From NCBI RefSeq assembly GCF_002831645.1, contig NZ_CP025117.1, positions 3,921,001-3,985,000 of the forward strand: a stretch of 64,000 nucleotides of DNA, written 5' to 3'. Under the pieces are notes generated by a model, which searched no databases, was not told where the DNA came from, and saw only the letters and a program-made list of their open reading frames with translations. This stretch comes from Olleya sp. Bg11-27. Its GTDB lineage: Bacteria; Bacteroidota; Bacteroidia; Flavobacteriales; Flavobacteriaceae. The position numbers and the translations under genes are program-made. Shown here one piece after another: positions 35,301 through 44,590 of this stretch (its first letter is position 1; each line of letters opens with the position of its first letter).

Positions 35301-38300
35301 TGCTTCTTGCGCTAGTGCTGGAACTTCTCCTGGCAAATCAGTATCATTACATAACTCTAATGGTGTGGGCTGTACTAACACTGGTAATGGATTGACTATT
35401 AAATCCATTGGTGTTGTTGTTGAACATCCATTAGCATTATCCGTTATTACAACCCAAATCGTTTGCATATTTACCGTTGTATTAGTAAAGGCATTTGGTG
35501 TCGCTATTGCATTTTGCGGTACTGCCGCATCTGCTGCTGTCGTATAAAAGGTAATTGTATAATCTGCAGTTGCTAAATCGTTAGTCGTATCTGTATCTAA
35601 CTGATTTAGTATTTCTGGATTATTTAACTCTAAATCAAATAACGCAATGCCGTCTGTATCATTATCACAAACCTCCAATGGACTTGGGTCAGTTATTTGA
35701 GGCGTTGGATTGACGATTAGCCTTAAATCTTCATAACTAGCACATGCAGTTGTTATAGTTGCACTTTCAACACGCACATAAACCACCTGAACATCCTCTA
35801 CGATATTATTGTAAGGACTTGTTAATGGGTTAACATTAAGCTGTGCATCACTAACTGTTTCATGATAAGTTACTGATAACCCCGGTACCCCGCCTGTGAT
35901 TTGAGCTTCAGAGTCTGTTAATGTAAAGACACTAAACCCATCACTATCTGGATCACAAACTACTAAATCTGTTGGTGCAAAAGTGATTGGTGCTTGCTCT
36001 ACTTCTAATTGTAAAGTCGTGGTTGTGTAACATGTTGTATTTACATCCTCAACTCTAACAAATACCGTTTGTGGATTACTAATATTGTCATAAGGTATTG
36101 GTAATGCATTCATTGCCATATCTGCATCTAACTGTGTCAAATAATATGTTACAGCATACGCTGGATTACCCCCACTTATTTCATTATTTTTAAGACTTAA
36201 ATCTATTGAGGTTAAGCCATCTGGTGTACCATCATCACAAACTGATAATGGTGAAGCGGTTACCGCTACAGGCTCTGGATAAACTGTAACCGCAATTGTG
36301 GTTGTTGTTGGACAAGATCCATTAGTCGTATAATCAATGTTATATGTAACATTAGAACCTCCTCCCGTAATTAAACCGGAAGCGGCATCTAAAACGGCCA
36401 TATCACCTGCAACAGGAGCCACATTAAATGTAAACACCCCACCTGTTAAACCTGTAATTGTAGCTACTGCTCCATCACATGTTGGTGTATAAGTAAATGA
36501 AGAATCATCTGCAGGAAGTACATTTAATACTTGAGTACTTGATTGTATACATGCTCCAGCGGTTGTATACTCAATAGTATAACTTGCTCCTGGAGTTGCC
36601 GACGTTACTGTACCTGTATTAACATCTATTACTGCCGTGTCTGTTACTGCAGGATTGAATACATAAGTTCCTCCTGGTGTAACAACAGAGTCTACGATAC
36701 CTCCATTACAATCTGGTAGAACAGTAAAAGCTGGATCATCTTGATTTAAAACTGTTACATTTTGGAAACTGTTATCAGAACAAGGACCTGAAGTAGTATA
36801 TTCAACAGTGTACGTTGCTCCTGGAACACCGCTTGTAACCTCCCCTGTTAACGCATCTATAATTGCTCCATCTGTATTTATTGGGTTAAAGACAAAGGTT
36901 CCACCTGCATCGCCAATAATATTCATTGTTGCTCCATCACAATTTTCAATTACAGAAAAAGTAGCATCTTCAACGGGATAAACTGTTACAGACTGTGTAC
37001 TACTATCAGGACAAATTCCCGCAGTCGTGTATTCCACTGTATACGTTGTACCTGGTGTTCCATTAGTTATAGCTCCTGTAACTGAGTCTATTGATTCAGG
37101 ACCTGTTACCGCTGGATTAAAAGCATAAGTTCCTCCAGGAGTAGCGACAGTATCAACAGTTCCCCCATCACAAGAAGGTGCCATAGTAAAGGATGCATCA
37201 TCTGTTGTTAGCACAACTAAAACTTCATCTGTAGATGATGGACAAGTCCCTGTACTAGTGTATTGTATAGTGTAATTAGTTCCAGAGATACCATTAGTTA
37301 CTTCTCCTGTTGTTGTATCTATTGTTGCTCCATCACCTAAATCAGGGTTTAAAGCAAATGTTCCTCCAGGCGTAACAATACCACTTACCGTTCCTCCTGA
37401 ACAATTTGGTGTGACCACAAATGAAGAATCATCAGTAGGGTTTACAATTAATTCAAAAACAGGTAAAGCAGATGCGGTATAACATGCATCATTACCAATA
37501 ACCTGTACTCTTACATAAATTTCTTGCGGATTAACTGTATTTGTATAATCACTAACTAATTCTGTACCGGCAACACCAGCATTAGCTTCGGCAAAACTTA
37601 AATAATACGTGACTACAAAACTTGTCGAAGATTGCGTTCCTAAAATAGCTGCATTTTGACTTTCTAAATCAAAAGCTTCAAAGCCATCATTTGATACATC
37701 ATCACAAGTGACCATATCTGGCGCAGGATTAATTATTGGCTGCGTTGTTATGTTTAAAGTGAACATTTCGGTTTCAAAACAACCCGAATTTAAGTATTCT
37801 ATTCTAACATAAATAGTTTGAGGCACTCCTAAAACAGCAGACGAACTATAACTTGCAGGTGTCGCAATTGCTGAAGTTCCATTAGTTGCATCAGCTTGAG
37901 TTTCATAATAGGTAATATTCAAATCTCCAGGAACGGCTGATGGTGCCGTAATAACGGCATCATTCTCTGTTAAATCAAAAATATACGGTAATGCCCCTGG
38001 ATTACATAAAAACAAATCATTTGGCAACCCATTATCTAATTCTGGTAAAACATCAATACAAACGACCTCTGTATATTCACAACCAAAATCATCTGTAGTT
38101 CTATAAGTATAACAATGTGTACCTGCTGTCGCAGGTTGCACTGTAATATCATTTCCTGTTGTACTAATTATTGACGCATCAGTATCCCATCCTTCAGTTA
38201 CCGTTACGGGAGTAAAAGATAATTCTGGAGGCTGTAAATTTGGATCAAACTCTATACTCCATGAAAAAATGTATCCATTATCAGCACTTAAATTATCAAC

Positions 38301-39590
38301 CACTCGAATGGTCCAATCTCCATTTAAAGGGCTTCCTAATAAAGAACTAAAACTTTCTACTGGTAAGTATGTCCCAGTAGCCCATGAATTACCAGCTGGA
38401 TTTGAACCCGCTGTAACTGTTGGGGCATTCTCTAATAAAACTGCCGCAGACATAGAAAAACAATAATCTTCACCAACACCTGCTACGTTTGATGAGTCGT
38501 CATTAGCGCCTCCAAAGTAAGTCCCTCCTCCTGCTTGATCAAATAACTGAGCTTCCAAACCGGAAGGTCCTGTTATAAAAAGATCTAAATCACCAGAATA
38601 AGAATGCTCCATATTAACACAGACAGAAACAATTTGATTAACATCTGTTAAAGTTAGTGATGATTCATAACAATCGACTGTAATCGATGTTTGATAAGAA
38701 GCCCCACTACCATCAGGTAAAAAAGTTGTTCCACTGACAGGTGGTGTACAGTCATTAATAAATTGTACTGGGTTAACAACCCCATTTAAAGTTGTAGAAT
38801 CTCCAAAACAAATAACACTGTCTACAGCCTCTGTACCAGTAAAATCAGGATTTGTGCCAACTTGGATTACTTGATTGATTAAATTGGTATTTGCACAACC
38901 ATCAGGATCTGTATTAGTATTAGTATCATTCACATTTAAATTGACAATATACACTCCCGGTGTTGTGTACGAAAACGTTGCAGATTGTCCAGAAACAAAA
39001 TTCCCATCTCCTAAATCCCATTCGTAAGATGCTCCCGTTCCATCAACAGAAAAGTTTGCGCTACCATTTAAGGTAATAGGCTCATCAGGACATACTCTTA
39101 TATAACCATCTCCATTTGGTGCTGGTGATGCACTATCTAATTGAGAGACGATTGTTTGACAAGGCTCAAAACAAGAAATATTTGCTGCCCATCCGGCTGC
39201 ATTCGGAGCACCGTCAGAGGTGAATTCAATAGTTAAACATCCCGATAAATTTTCAGATGTTGCTGTAACAAATCCAGGATTAGCACCAGGACCTCCTCCA
39301 CTAAACTGTCCAAACGCTGGAGCAGAAATATCGTCACCATTATAAATAGTCATGACATCAGTATTCAATCCTGTACTGAAGGCTGTAAAATTTAATTGGA
39401 CTAAATTCCCTGGTGTATCAGGACAAATAGTCAAAATAAAACTCTCATTATCAGAATAGTTGGCAGACGCCCCTCCTGAATCGTAAAATACGCCTCCACA
39501 CTGACTAACTGTTGTGCTTTGCATAAGTACATCTTGCGATAAAGCAATAAATGAATTTAATAATATAAGGGCTACTAAAAACTTTTTCAT
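32397..39590 (-). CDS. Giant modular cell-surface protein with T9SS type B (gliding-motility-associated) sorting domain
   Basis: 2397 residues from the ATG giving MKKFLVALILLNSFIALSQ, a signal peptide; an earlier in-frame ATG adds seven residues. In order: a CUB-like domain near 25-145, a PKD domain near 165-255 (SYEWDLGDGNFVSGQ), a proprotein-convertase P-like domain near 310-460 (MEHSYSGDLDLFITGPSG), then about a dozen 90-110-residue modules each ending in a (V/I)YVRV...TGC strand. A block of five 76-residue modules at 36290-37440 sits inside this array. The C-terminus PHFFTPNDDGFNDTWNIYG is the type B T9SS sorting domain. It should be exported and attached to the surface; adhesion or binding of surfaces or polymers is inferred. 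Confidence 0.9.
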   Translation of the reverse strand: MKKFLVALILLNSFIALSQDVLMQSTTVSQCGGVFYDSGGASANYSDNESFILTICPDTPGNLVQLNFTAFSTGLNTDVMTIYNGDDISAPAFGQFSGGGPGANPGFVTATSENLSGCLTIEFTSDGAPNAAGWAANISCFEPCQTIVSQLDSASPAPNGDGYIRVCPDEPITLNGSANFSVDGTGASYEWDLGDGNFVSGQSATFSYTTPGVYIVNLNVNDTNTNTDPDGCANTNLINQVIQVGTNPDFTGTEAVDSVICFGDSTTLNGVVNPVQFINDCTPPVSGTTFLPDGSGASYQTSITVDCYESSLTLTDVNQIVSVCVNMEHSYSGDLDLFITGPSGLEAQLFDQAGGGTYFGGANDDSSNVAGVGEDYCFSMSAAVLLENAPTVTAGSNPAGNSWATGTYLPVESFSSLLGSPLNGDWTIRVVDNLSADNGYIFSWSIEFDPNLQPPELSFTPVTVTEGWDTDASIISTTGNDITVQPATAGTHCYTYRTTDDFGCEYTEVVCIDVLPELDNGLPNDLFLCNPGALPYIFDLTENDAVITAPSAVPGDLNITYYETQADATNGTSAIATPASYSSSAVLGVPQTIYVRIEYLNSGCFETEMFTLNITTQPIINPAPDMVTCDDVSNDGFEAFDLESQNAAILGTQSSTSFVVTYYLSFAEANAGVAGTELVSDYTNTVNPQEIYVRVQVIGNDACYTASALPVFELIVNPTDDSSFVVTPNCSGGTVSGIVTPGGTFALNPDLGDGATIDTTTGEVTNGISGTNYTIQYTSTGTCPSSTDEVLVVLTTDDASFTMAPSCDGGTVDTVATPGGTYAFNPAVTGPESIDSVTGAITNGTPGTTYTVEYTTAGICPDSSTQSVTVYPVEDATFSVIENCDGATMNIIGDAGGTFVFNPINTDGAIIDALTGEVTSGVPGATYTVEYTTSGPCSDNSFQNVTVLNQDDPAFTVLPDCNGGIVDSVVTPGGTYVFNPAVTDTAVIDVNTGTVTSATPGASYTIEYTTAGACIQSSTQVLNVLPADDSSFTYTPTCDGAVATITGLTGGVFTFNVAPVAGDMAVLDAASGLITGGGSNVTYNIDYTTNGSCPTTTTIAVTVYPEPVAVTASPLSVCDDGTPDGLTSIDLSLKNNEISGGNPAYAVTYYLTQLDADMAMNALPIPYDNISNPQTVFVRVEDVNTTCYTTTTLQLEVEQAPITFAPTDLVVCDPDSDGFSVFTLTDSEAQITGGVPGLSVTYHETVSDAQLNVNPLTSPYNNIVEDVQVVYVRVESATITTACASYEDLRLIVNPTPQITDPSPLEVCDNDTDGIALFDLELNNPEILNQLDTDTTNDLATADYTITFYTTAADAAVPQNAIATPNAFTNTTVNMQTIWVVITDNANGCSTTTPMDLIVNPLPVLVQPTPLELCNDTDLPGEVPALAQEAFTLEDANAQILNGQTGITLTYYFTQTGASNGSASDQIFSPYVNTANAQTVYVRAEDNVTGCISTITLNLRVNPIPSPEANPSTLIECDSDNDGFALFDLDSQTISILNGESGVSISYHETEADATSDINPLTSPYTNIVPSNQNVYVRAENDITGCFTIVILPLDVQPSPVVPITIDDYIVCDDNNDGFNQFDFDTVMTPQILGTQNPADFTLTYHTTALNAESGNSPIVNTSNYTNVTNPQTIYIRLVSNTNGCVTTGQFEIIVEFPPVLVQPTPLAICDELDANYYENNDDIATFDLTVKNDEIIAGNVSWIVAYYETQADAQADVNVIADPTQYTNMMVGTNPANPQTVYVRVTNSITGCFSFTTLTIRVLPNPTPLENPDNIELCDDVAVVGPNDLIELFDLTQDAAVILNGEGINPSDPRHLSYYTDLDNALMGTTPIADPTMHSNEDPTNPGVAITPQTIYVRVTNGTDEIGTSGTGCYTIVSFDIIVNPLPEVSPIEDYIYCELFSDGQYGFDLVSKTDEILGTQSATDFTLTFYAADGTTIGNPSNYTNATNPEIISVDITNNLTGCIARTSFTIEVQEGAQANPDMAPIVYELCDDTMETDGDTTNDSTQFDLVTQNPEVLDGQDPANYIVSYYATQADADAALNALPLLYENIINPQVIYVRVDNDTMIDDGSGTGTMVDTSICYETAELTLQVNPLPEVELESSYLLCINTNGTEVVSAPIIETGLNTTDYTFEWLLENITIPGESGNSLEPTQGGNYSVIVTDISSSSVTMCQTVATTIVEESEPPTIAVELLTEAFADVHNIYVTATGSGSSVYEFSIDDGPWEVNVPNDGTYTFTDVGAGDHIVTVRDINGCGEFSLPIPIMDYPHFFTPNDDGFNDTWNIYGIDDQPDAVIYIFDRYGKLLKQLSPTGLGWDGTYNGNPMPTSDYWFTVDYKEPNDPNNAKKQFKAHFTLKR
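36290..37440 (-). repeat. Five tandem 76-residue modules in the giant protein
   Basis: Each module has DD(S/A)SF...C(D/N)GG..... TPGGT(F/Y).FNP ... TG.VT.G.PG..Y.(V/I)(E/Q)YTT.G.CP.S. Spacing is about 230 bp. The copies are clearly related at both protein and DNA level and differ from the flanking YVRV modules. Confidence 0.8.
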
Positions 39591-39636
39591 TGGTTTGTGT
39601 TTATGATACATCGTTGGTGTAAACTAATTTTGCAGA

Positions 39637-40113
39637 TTATTTTGTAATGGTTTGAGACTTGATAATAATAAAATACTCCGTATTATCTATCCTGTAAATA
39701 CTTGACCCAATTCCAAAAAACTGAAGATTATATTTCAAGACATTAAAAGTTGAAGGGTCATAATTTTTATCCATAATTAGATTAGCGTTATAATTATTAA
39801 AAAGCCCTGCATCACTAATAAATTGATACTTGTTTTTATTCTCCACTAAACTTGGCATTTTTTTTATAGACACTCTGTTTCTAAGTAAATGCTTAAAATC
39901 TTTAACACGTTGTGGTTTACTTAAAATATAAGCTTGTAATTTATCTTGATAAACGTCCTGCAACATCCCCATCTCTTTTGCTGTTAATGGCGCATCAACA
40001 TTTTTACTATATTTAACTAATTGTGTTTTTTGTTTCTTTTGGGTTTGTGCTACTCCTTGTTGAGTAAACAACATTAATCCAAATACTAGTGTAAAGAAAA
40101 CTCTAAGTCTCAT
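39637..40113 (-). CDS. Small secreted protein of unknown function
   Basis: 158 residues from the ATG giving MRLRVFFTLVFGLMLFTQQGVAQ, a signal peptide; the longer frame starting at 40212 has no support. The mature part is basic (KKQKTQLVKYSKNVDAPLTA) with no motif I recognise, and ends FFGIGSSIYRIDNTEYFIII. It lies 46 bases upstream of the giant T9SS protein on the same strand, a possible two-gene unit, although a leader separates them. Confidence 0.72.
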   Translation of the reverse strand: MRLRVFFTLVFGLMLFTQQGVAQTQKKQKTQLVKYSKNVDAPLTAKEMGMLQDVYQDKLQAYILSKPQRVKDFKHLLRNRVSIKKMPSLVENKNKYQFISDAGLFNNYNANLIMDKNYDPSTFNVLKYNLQFFGIGSSIYRIDNTEYFIIIKSQTITK

Positions 40114-40264
40114 TGTTTTTAAGATAAAATTAAGTTCGAAAATTAAGGAAATTTTAATTAACATTATGTTAATATAGTGACCTAAATTTAGGTTTTTCCT
40201 ATTCTTATACATATAACAAGTACATTTAACAAAACCCTACCCTCAATCAAATTTATTTATTGTT

Positions 40265-40272
40265 TATCTTTG
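40265..40272 (+). promoter_or_regulatory. Possible -7 box of the folE operon
   Basis: TATCTTTG, 38 bases upstream of the folE start. No TTG lies at the -33 distance. Confidence 0.4.
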
Positions 40273-40310
40273 CAAACTATTTTAAACACCATTTTACAGA
40301 CTTTATTTAA

Positions 40311-40988
40311 ATGAAGATTGAAAACAATATAGACGACAACGATGCTATTGGCGAAAACCATATTGGCACAAATCACGATACTCCATTAAGAGCGGATGCT
40401 TTTGACTTATCAGATGCTGATAAAATTGAGAGTATAAAAAAAGACGTCACTAAAATATTAGAGACTTTAGGTTTAGATTTAACTGACGATAGCTTAAAAG
40501 GGACACCTAACCGTGTTGCAAAAATGTTTGTTAACGAGATTTTTGGAGGATTACACCCAGATAAAAAACCGAAAGCTTCGACTTTTGATAACAAATATCA
40601 ATACGGAGAAATGTTAGTAGAAAAAAACATAACCGTTTATTCTACTTGCGAGCATCATTTACTTCCTATAGTAGGACGTGCACATGTTGCTTATATTTCT
40701 AACGGCACTGTAGTTGGGTTGTCTAAAATGAATCGTATTGTAGATTATTATGCAAAACGTCCTCAAGTACAAGAGCGATTAACCATACAAATTGTTAAAG
40801 AACTACAAGAAGCTTTAGGTACGGATGATGTTGCTTGTGTCATAGATGCAAAACACTTATGTGTAAACTCTAGAGGAATTAGAGATATTGAAAGCAGCAC
40901 AGTAACTTCAGAATTTGGAGGACAATTTAAAAAGAAATCTACTAGACGCGAATTCTTAGAATATATCAAACTGGAGACAAAATTTTAG
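40311..40988 (+). CDS. folE: GTP cyclohydrolase I
   Basis: 225 residues. STCEHHLLPIVGRAHVAYI carries the zinc-binding Cys and the catalytic His pair, LSKMNRIVDYYAKRPQVQERL is the conserved substrate-binding helix, and KHLCVNSRGI holds the second zinc Cys. It converts GTP to dihydroneopterin triphosphate, the first step of folate (and queuosine precursor) synthesis. The start of cysS follows after nine bases, a probable operon. Confidence 0.97.
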   Translation: MKIENNIDDNDAIGENHIGTNHDTPLRADAFDLSDADKIESIKKDVTKILETLGLDLTDDSLKGTPNRVAKMFVNEIFGGLHPDKKPKASTFDNKYQYGEMLVEKNITVYSTCEHHLLPIVGRAHVAYISNGTVVGLSKMNRIVDYYAKRPQVQERLTIQIVKELQEALGTDDVACVIDAKHLCVNSRGIRDIESSTVTSEFGGQFKKKSTRREFLEYIKLETKF

Positions 40989-40997
40989 TAAACAGCA

Positions 40998-42482
40998 ATG
41001 GAACTTTACAAGCATCAAAACATAAAAATATACAACTCCTTAACAGGAGAAAAAGAGAACTTTAAATCTATTAACGAAGGGTATATTGGCATGTATGTTT
41101 GTGGACCAACCGTTTACAGTAACGTCCATTTAGGAAACGTGAGGACCTTTATGTCCTTTGATGTGATATTCAGGTACCTTAAACATCTGGGATACAAAGT
41201 CCGTTATGTTAGAAATATTACCGATGCGGGACATTTAGAAAATGATGCCGACGAAGGTGAAGACAAAATTACTAAAAAGGCAAGGTTAGAAGAAATCGAA
41301 CCTATGGAAGTTGTACAACGCTACACTGTCGATTTCCATAACATATTAAATACATTCAATTTTTTACCGCCAAGTATAGAGCCTACCGCAACCGGTCATA
41401 TTATCGAGCAGATAGAGCTAATTAAAACCATTATTGATAATGGTTTTGGTTACGAAGTTAATGGTTCTGTCTATTTTGATGTCCATAAATACAACGAAAC
41501 TAACAATTACGGCATTTTAAGTAAACGTAAGTTAGAAGATTTAATACATAACACTAGAGCACTAGACGGGCAATCGGACAAGAAAAATCCACAAGATTTT
41601 GCCCTTTGGAAAAAAGCAGAACCTACGCACATCATGCGTTGGCCCTCACCTTGGAGTGACGGTTTTCCTGGATGGCATTTAGAATGTACTGCCATGAGTA
41701 CTAAATATCTTGGGGATCATTTTGATATCCATGGTGGCGGAATGGACTTAAAATTCCCGCATCACGAGTGCGAAATCGCTCAAAATCAAGCCGCATTAGG
41801 AAAATCTCCAGTAAACTATTGGATGCACGCCAATATGTTAGAACTTAACGGACAACGCATGTCTAAATCTACAGGAAACACTGTAAACCCAGACGAGTTA
41901 TTATCCGGTAATAATGCCTTTTTTAGTAAAGCCTACACACCAAGTGTTATTAGATTTTTTGTAGCACAATCGTCATACCGTAGTATTTTAGACCTTACTG
42001 ATGACGGTCTATTAGCCAGCGAAAAAGGGTATAACCGTTTAATGGAAGGCGTCAGTCAACTAGACCATTTAAAAACTTCTAAAACATCTACAATAAACAT
42101 TGACGCTTGGAAGCAAAAATGTTACGATGCCATGAATGATGATTTTAACACACCAATTGCCATTGCAAACTTATTTGAAGGTGTTAAATATATCAATCAG
42201 ATAAAAGAAGGGTCTGAAACTATATCCGAAAAAGATTTAGAGACTTTTAAAACAACAGTCAATGCTTTTGTTTTTGATATTTTAGGATTAAAAAACGACA
42301 AAGCAGCAGCTGGAGCCGGAACAGATAAATTATCTGGAGCCGTACAATTATTAATAAAACTACGTCAAGAAGCTAGAGTCAATAAAGACTTTGCTTTATC
42401 TGATCAAATCAGAGATGAGCTAGCAGAGGCGGGCATACAACTTAACGATGGTAGAGAAGGCACAACCTTTTCTACGAATTAA
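40998..42482 (+). CDS. cysS: Cysteinyl-tRNA synthetase
   Basis: 494 residues of class [22 protein letters not shown] contains the zinc Cys and the HIGH-equivalent [14 protein letters not shown] the later zinc ligands, and MSKSTGN the KMSKS loop. It charges tRNA-Cys. It follows folE by nine bases. A terminator-like hairpin lies between it and yidD. Confidence 0.97.
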   Translation: MELYKHQNIKIYNSLTGEKENFKSINEGYIGMYVCGPTVYSNVHLGNVRTFMSFDVIFRYLKHLGYKVRYVRNITDAGHLENDADEGEDKITKKARLEEIEPMEVVQRYTVDFHNILNTFNFLPPSIEPTATGHIIEQIELIKTIIDNGFGYEVNGSVYFDVHKYNETNNYGILSKRKLEDLIHNTRALDGQSDKKNPQDFALWKKAEPTHIMRWPSPWSDGFPGWHLECTAMSTKYLGDHFDIHGGGMDLKFPHHECEIAQNQAALGKSPVNYWMHANMLELNGQRMSKSTGNTVNPDELLSGNNAFFSKAYTPSVIRFFVAQSSYRSILDLTDDGLLASEKGYNRLMEGVSQLDHLKTSKTSTINIDAWKQKCYDAMNDDFNTPIAIANLFEGVKYINQIKEGSETISEKDLETFKTTVNAFVFDILGLKNDKAAAGAGTDKLSGAVQLLIKLRQEARVNKDFALSDQIRDELAEAGIQLNDGREGTTFSTN

Positions 42483-42493
42483 ATACATTAACG

Positions 42494-42522
42494 AAGTCCT
42501 TTCTTTACGAGAGGACTTTTTT
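42494..42522 (+). terminator. Terminator-like hairpin just before yidD
   Basis: AAGTCCT (42494-42500) pairs with AGGACTT (42512-42518) around an 11-base loop, and a six-T run ends at 42522. The yidD ATG begins three bases after the run, so termination here would block yidD, or the stem could cover its ribosome binding site. Confidence 0.75.
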
Positions 42523-42525
42523 ATT

Positions 42526-42747
42526 ATGAAAAAAATACTAATCGCTCCCTTTTTATTTTTAATTAAGGTTTATCAAACCCTGATTTCCCCCTTTACACCA
42601 GCAACTTGTAGATATCAACCCACCTGTTCAAGTTACACTAAAGAAGCGTTACAAAAACATGGACTACTTAAAGGATTAAAACTAAGTATCAAACGTATTT
42701 TTAGTTGTCATCCATGGGGCGGTAGCGGTTACGACCCCGTACCGTAA
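42526..42747 (+). CDS. yidD: Membrane protein insertion efficiency factor YidD
   Basis: 73 residues from ATG at 42526, [35 protein letters not shown] has the cysteines and the CRYxPTCSxY pattern that defines YidD, and [14 protein letters not shown] is the family ending. It assists insertion of inner-membrane proteins with YidC. An upstream in-frame start would overlap cysS and pass through the hairpin, so it is not preferred. Confidence 0.95.
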   Translation: MKKILIAPFLFLIKVYQTLISPFTPATCRYQPTCSSYTKEALQKHGLLKGLKLSIKRIFSCHPWGGSGYDPVP

Positions 42748-42753
42748 TTATTT

Positions 42754-42832
42754 GGGCGTTTTAACAGGCTGTCCGTTATATCTTTTTTAAGAAAAATAAA
42801 AAAGGATGCCACTTCCATCCTTAACGCAAGCG
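42754..42832 (+). repeat. Dispersed flavobacterial intergenic repeat, copy B
   Basis: It begins GGGCGTTTTAACAGGC and ends CTTAACGCAAGC. It contains TTATATCTTTTTT, then AAAAAAGGATGCCACTT and the stem GGATG...CATCC. It starts six bases after the yidD stop, the shortest of the three copies (79 bp). Confidence 0.72.
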
Positions 42833-42934
42833 TACAAGCTTTTAGTCTCTTCATTAATTTATTGCTAAACCTTTGCTAAGTAATTCTGATAAATAAAGCA
42901 TAAATGCTATATTTACAACTCCAAAAAACAAACT

Positions 42935-43864
42935 ATGTACATACTTAAATTCGATTGGAATCCATTAACAGGAATCGATATTATAGGAAATTTTAAAATA
43001 CATTTTTATAGCTTAATGTGGATTGCTGCATTTGTTATAGGACATGCTATAATGAAATATATTTTCAAACGTGAAAAAATAAAGTTAGAATTTTTAGATC
43101 CTCTATTTATATATACTGTCCTTGCAACCATGCTTGGTGCACGTTTAGGACATGTTATATTTTATCAACCTGAATTATTTTCGCAAGACTTTTTTAGCGT
43201 CTTTCTACCATTTAAATTTAACGGTGGTTTCGAATTTCAAGGCTTTCAAGGCTTAGCAAGTCATGGCGCAGCAATAGGTATTATTATAGGTATGTTTTTA
43301 TACCGTAAAAAATACAATTACAAATCATTAATGTGGATTTTAGACCGTATTGTTATACCTGTAGCTTCGGGTGCCATATTTATTAGATTGGGTAATTTTA
43401 TTAATTCTGAAATCATTGGAAAAATTACTGACTCTGACTTTGGTGTTCGCTTTGTACAAAACTTTTATAACAAATATGAGATCGTACAAAAAACGGGAAT
43501 TAAAGACGTTAAAAAAGCCTATGCTTCTATAACTGATAATCCAAACATGGCACCATTACTAGAAGCGGTACCTTTTAGACATCCTGCACAATTATACGAA
43601 TCGTTTTGTTACATTTTTGTGTTTTTAATACTATGGTTTATTTATACTAAAACGACCAAAAAAGATCAAACCGGGTTTTTATTCGGATTATTTTTAATCC
43701 TACTTTGGAGTGTTAGATTTTTTGTCGAGTTTGTTAAAGAACCACAAGGTGATGAGTTTATCAATTGGTTTGGACTTAACACAGGACAATGGTTAAGTGT
43801 TCCATTTATTTTAATTGGTCTTTATTTTATGTTTGTCTTTAAACCTAAAACGGCTATCAAATAA
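42935..43864 (+). CDS. lgt: Prolipoprotein diacylglyceryl transferase
   Basis: 309 residues with about seven membrane helices. MLGARLGHVIFY, FQGLASHGAAIGI, AIFIRLGNFINSEIIG and FRHPAQLYES are the conserved Lgt segments; RLGNFINSE holds the signature Arg and Asn. It adds diacylglycerol to the Cys of prolipoproteins at the inner membrane. The stop overlaps the start of the DUF192 lipoprotein by one base, so they are translated together. Confidence 0.96.
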   Translation: MYILKFDWNPLTGIDIIGNFKIHFYSLMWIAAFVIGHAIMKYIFKREKIKLEFLDPLFIYTVLATMLGARLGHVIFYQPELFSQDFFSVFLPFKFNGGFEFQGFQGLASHGAAIGIIIGMFLYRKKYNYKSLMWILDRIVIPVASGAIFIRLGNFINSEIIGKITDSDFGVRFVQNFYNKYEIVQKTGIKDVKKAYASITDNPNMAPLLEAVPFRHPAQLYESFCYIFVFLILWFIYTKTTKKDQTGFLFGLFLILLWSVRFFVEFVKEPQGDEFINWFGLNTGQWLSVPFILIGLYFMFVFKPKTAIK

Positions 43865-44367
43865 TGAAACACTATTTTAAATTTACCACCCTTCTTTTAT
43901 TATGTACTTTAACACTTGGTTTTACATCTTGTAAGGAAGATAAGCCTGTTGCACCTGTAAAAATTGACTTTAAGAAAGAAGGAGAATTAACGCTTTTTAA
44001 AGGCGCTACAGACACTATTGCTAAGGTCTTTAATATTGAGGTTGCTAAGACTGATTACGAGATACAAACGGGATTAATGTATCGTGACAGTATGAAAGAT
44101 AATCAAGGGATGTTGTTTGTTTTCCCTGATGTAAAGCAACGCTCATTTTACATGAAAAATACACGTATCCCTTTGGACCTTATCTTTTTTGATCACAACA
44201 AACGTATTGTTAGTTTTCAAGAAAACGCAAAACCAATGGATGAAAGTGGTTTACCCTCAAATACACCAGCGCAATTTGTTTTAGAGCTTAATGCAGGAAT
44301 GGCACAAAAGCTATTACTTGATGTAGGAGACAAAATGGACTATTTTGAATACCTCTTAGAAAAATAA
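43864..44367 (+). CDS. DUF192-family lipoprotein
   Basis: 167 residues, with a lipobox near TSCKEDK (Cys at about residue 23) after a hydrophobic signal. The DUF192 domain follows: NIEVAKTDYEIQTGLMYRDSM, FYMKNTRIPLDLIFFD and LELNAGMAQKLLLDVGD. Function unknown; small beta-barrel-like proteins of this family are usually secreted. It overlaps lgt by one base. Confidence 0.9.
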   Translation: MKHYFKFTTLLLLCTLTLGFTSCKEDKPVAPVKIDFKKEGELTLFKGATDTIAKVFNIEVAKTDYEIQTGLMYRDSMKDNQGMLFVFPDVKQRSFYMKNTRIPLDLIFFDHNKRIVSFQENAKPMDESGLPSNTPAQFVLELNAGMAQKLLLDVGDKMDYFEYLLEK

Positions 44368-44388
44368 AATTCTTATTTAGATTATATA

Positions 44389-44428
44389 AAAAGCCTAATT
44401 GTTACTATTACAATTAGGCTTTTTTTTT
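44389..44428. terminator. Intrinsic terminator of the lgt-DUF192 operon
   Basis: AAGCCTAATTG pairs with CAATTAGGCTT around a nine-base loop, followed by a T-run. Confidence 0.93.
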
Positions 44429-44539
44429 GTGTCCTTAAATTTGCTTTACCATACCCTTTATTAGATTGAATATCCACTAAACAAGATCACAGTACTATAA
44501 AACAATAACACTTTTAGTATTTGAGGTTATAATTAACAG

Positions 44540-44566
44540 ACTAAACGCTAAGGCCTTTCGTTTAGT
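44540..44566. repeat. Perfect inverted repeat hairpin
   Basis: ACTAAACG (44540-44547) and CGTTTAGT (44559-44566) are perfect complements around an 11-base loop containing AAGGCCTT, itself a palindrome. No T-run follows. Confidence 0.6.
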
Positions 44567-44590
44567 AAAAGTTTTATATTACCTCTGAGT

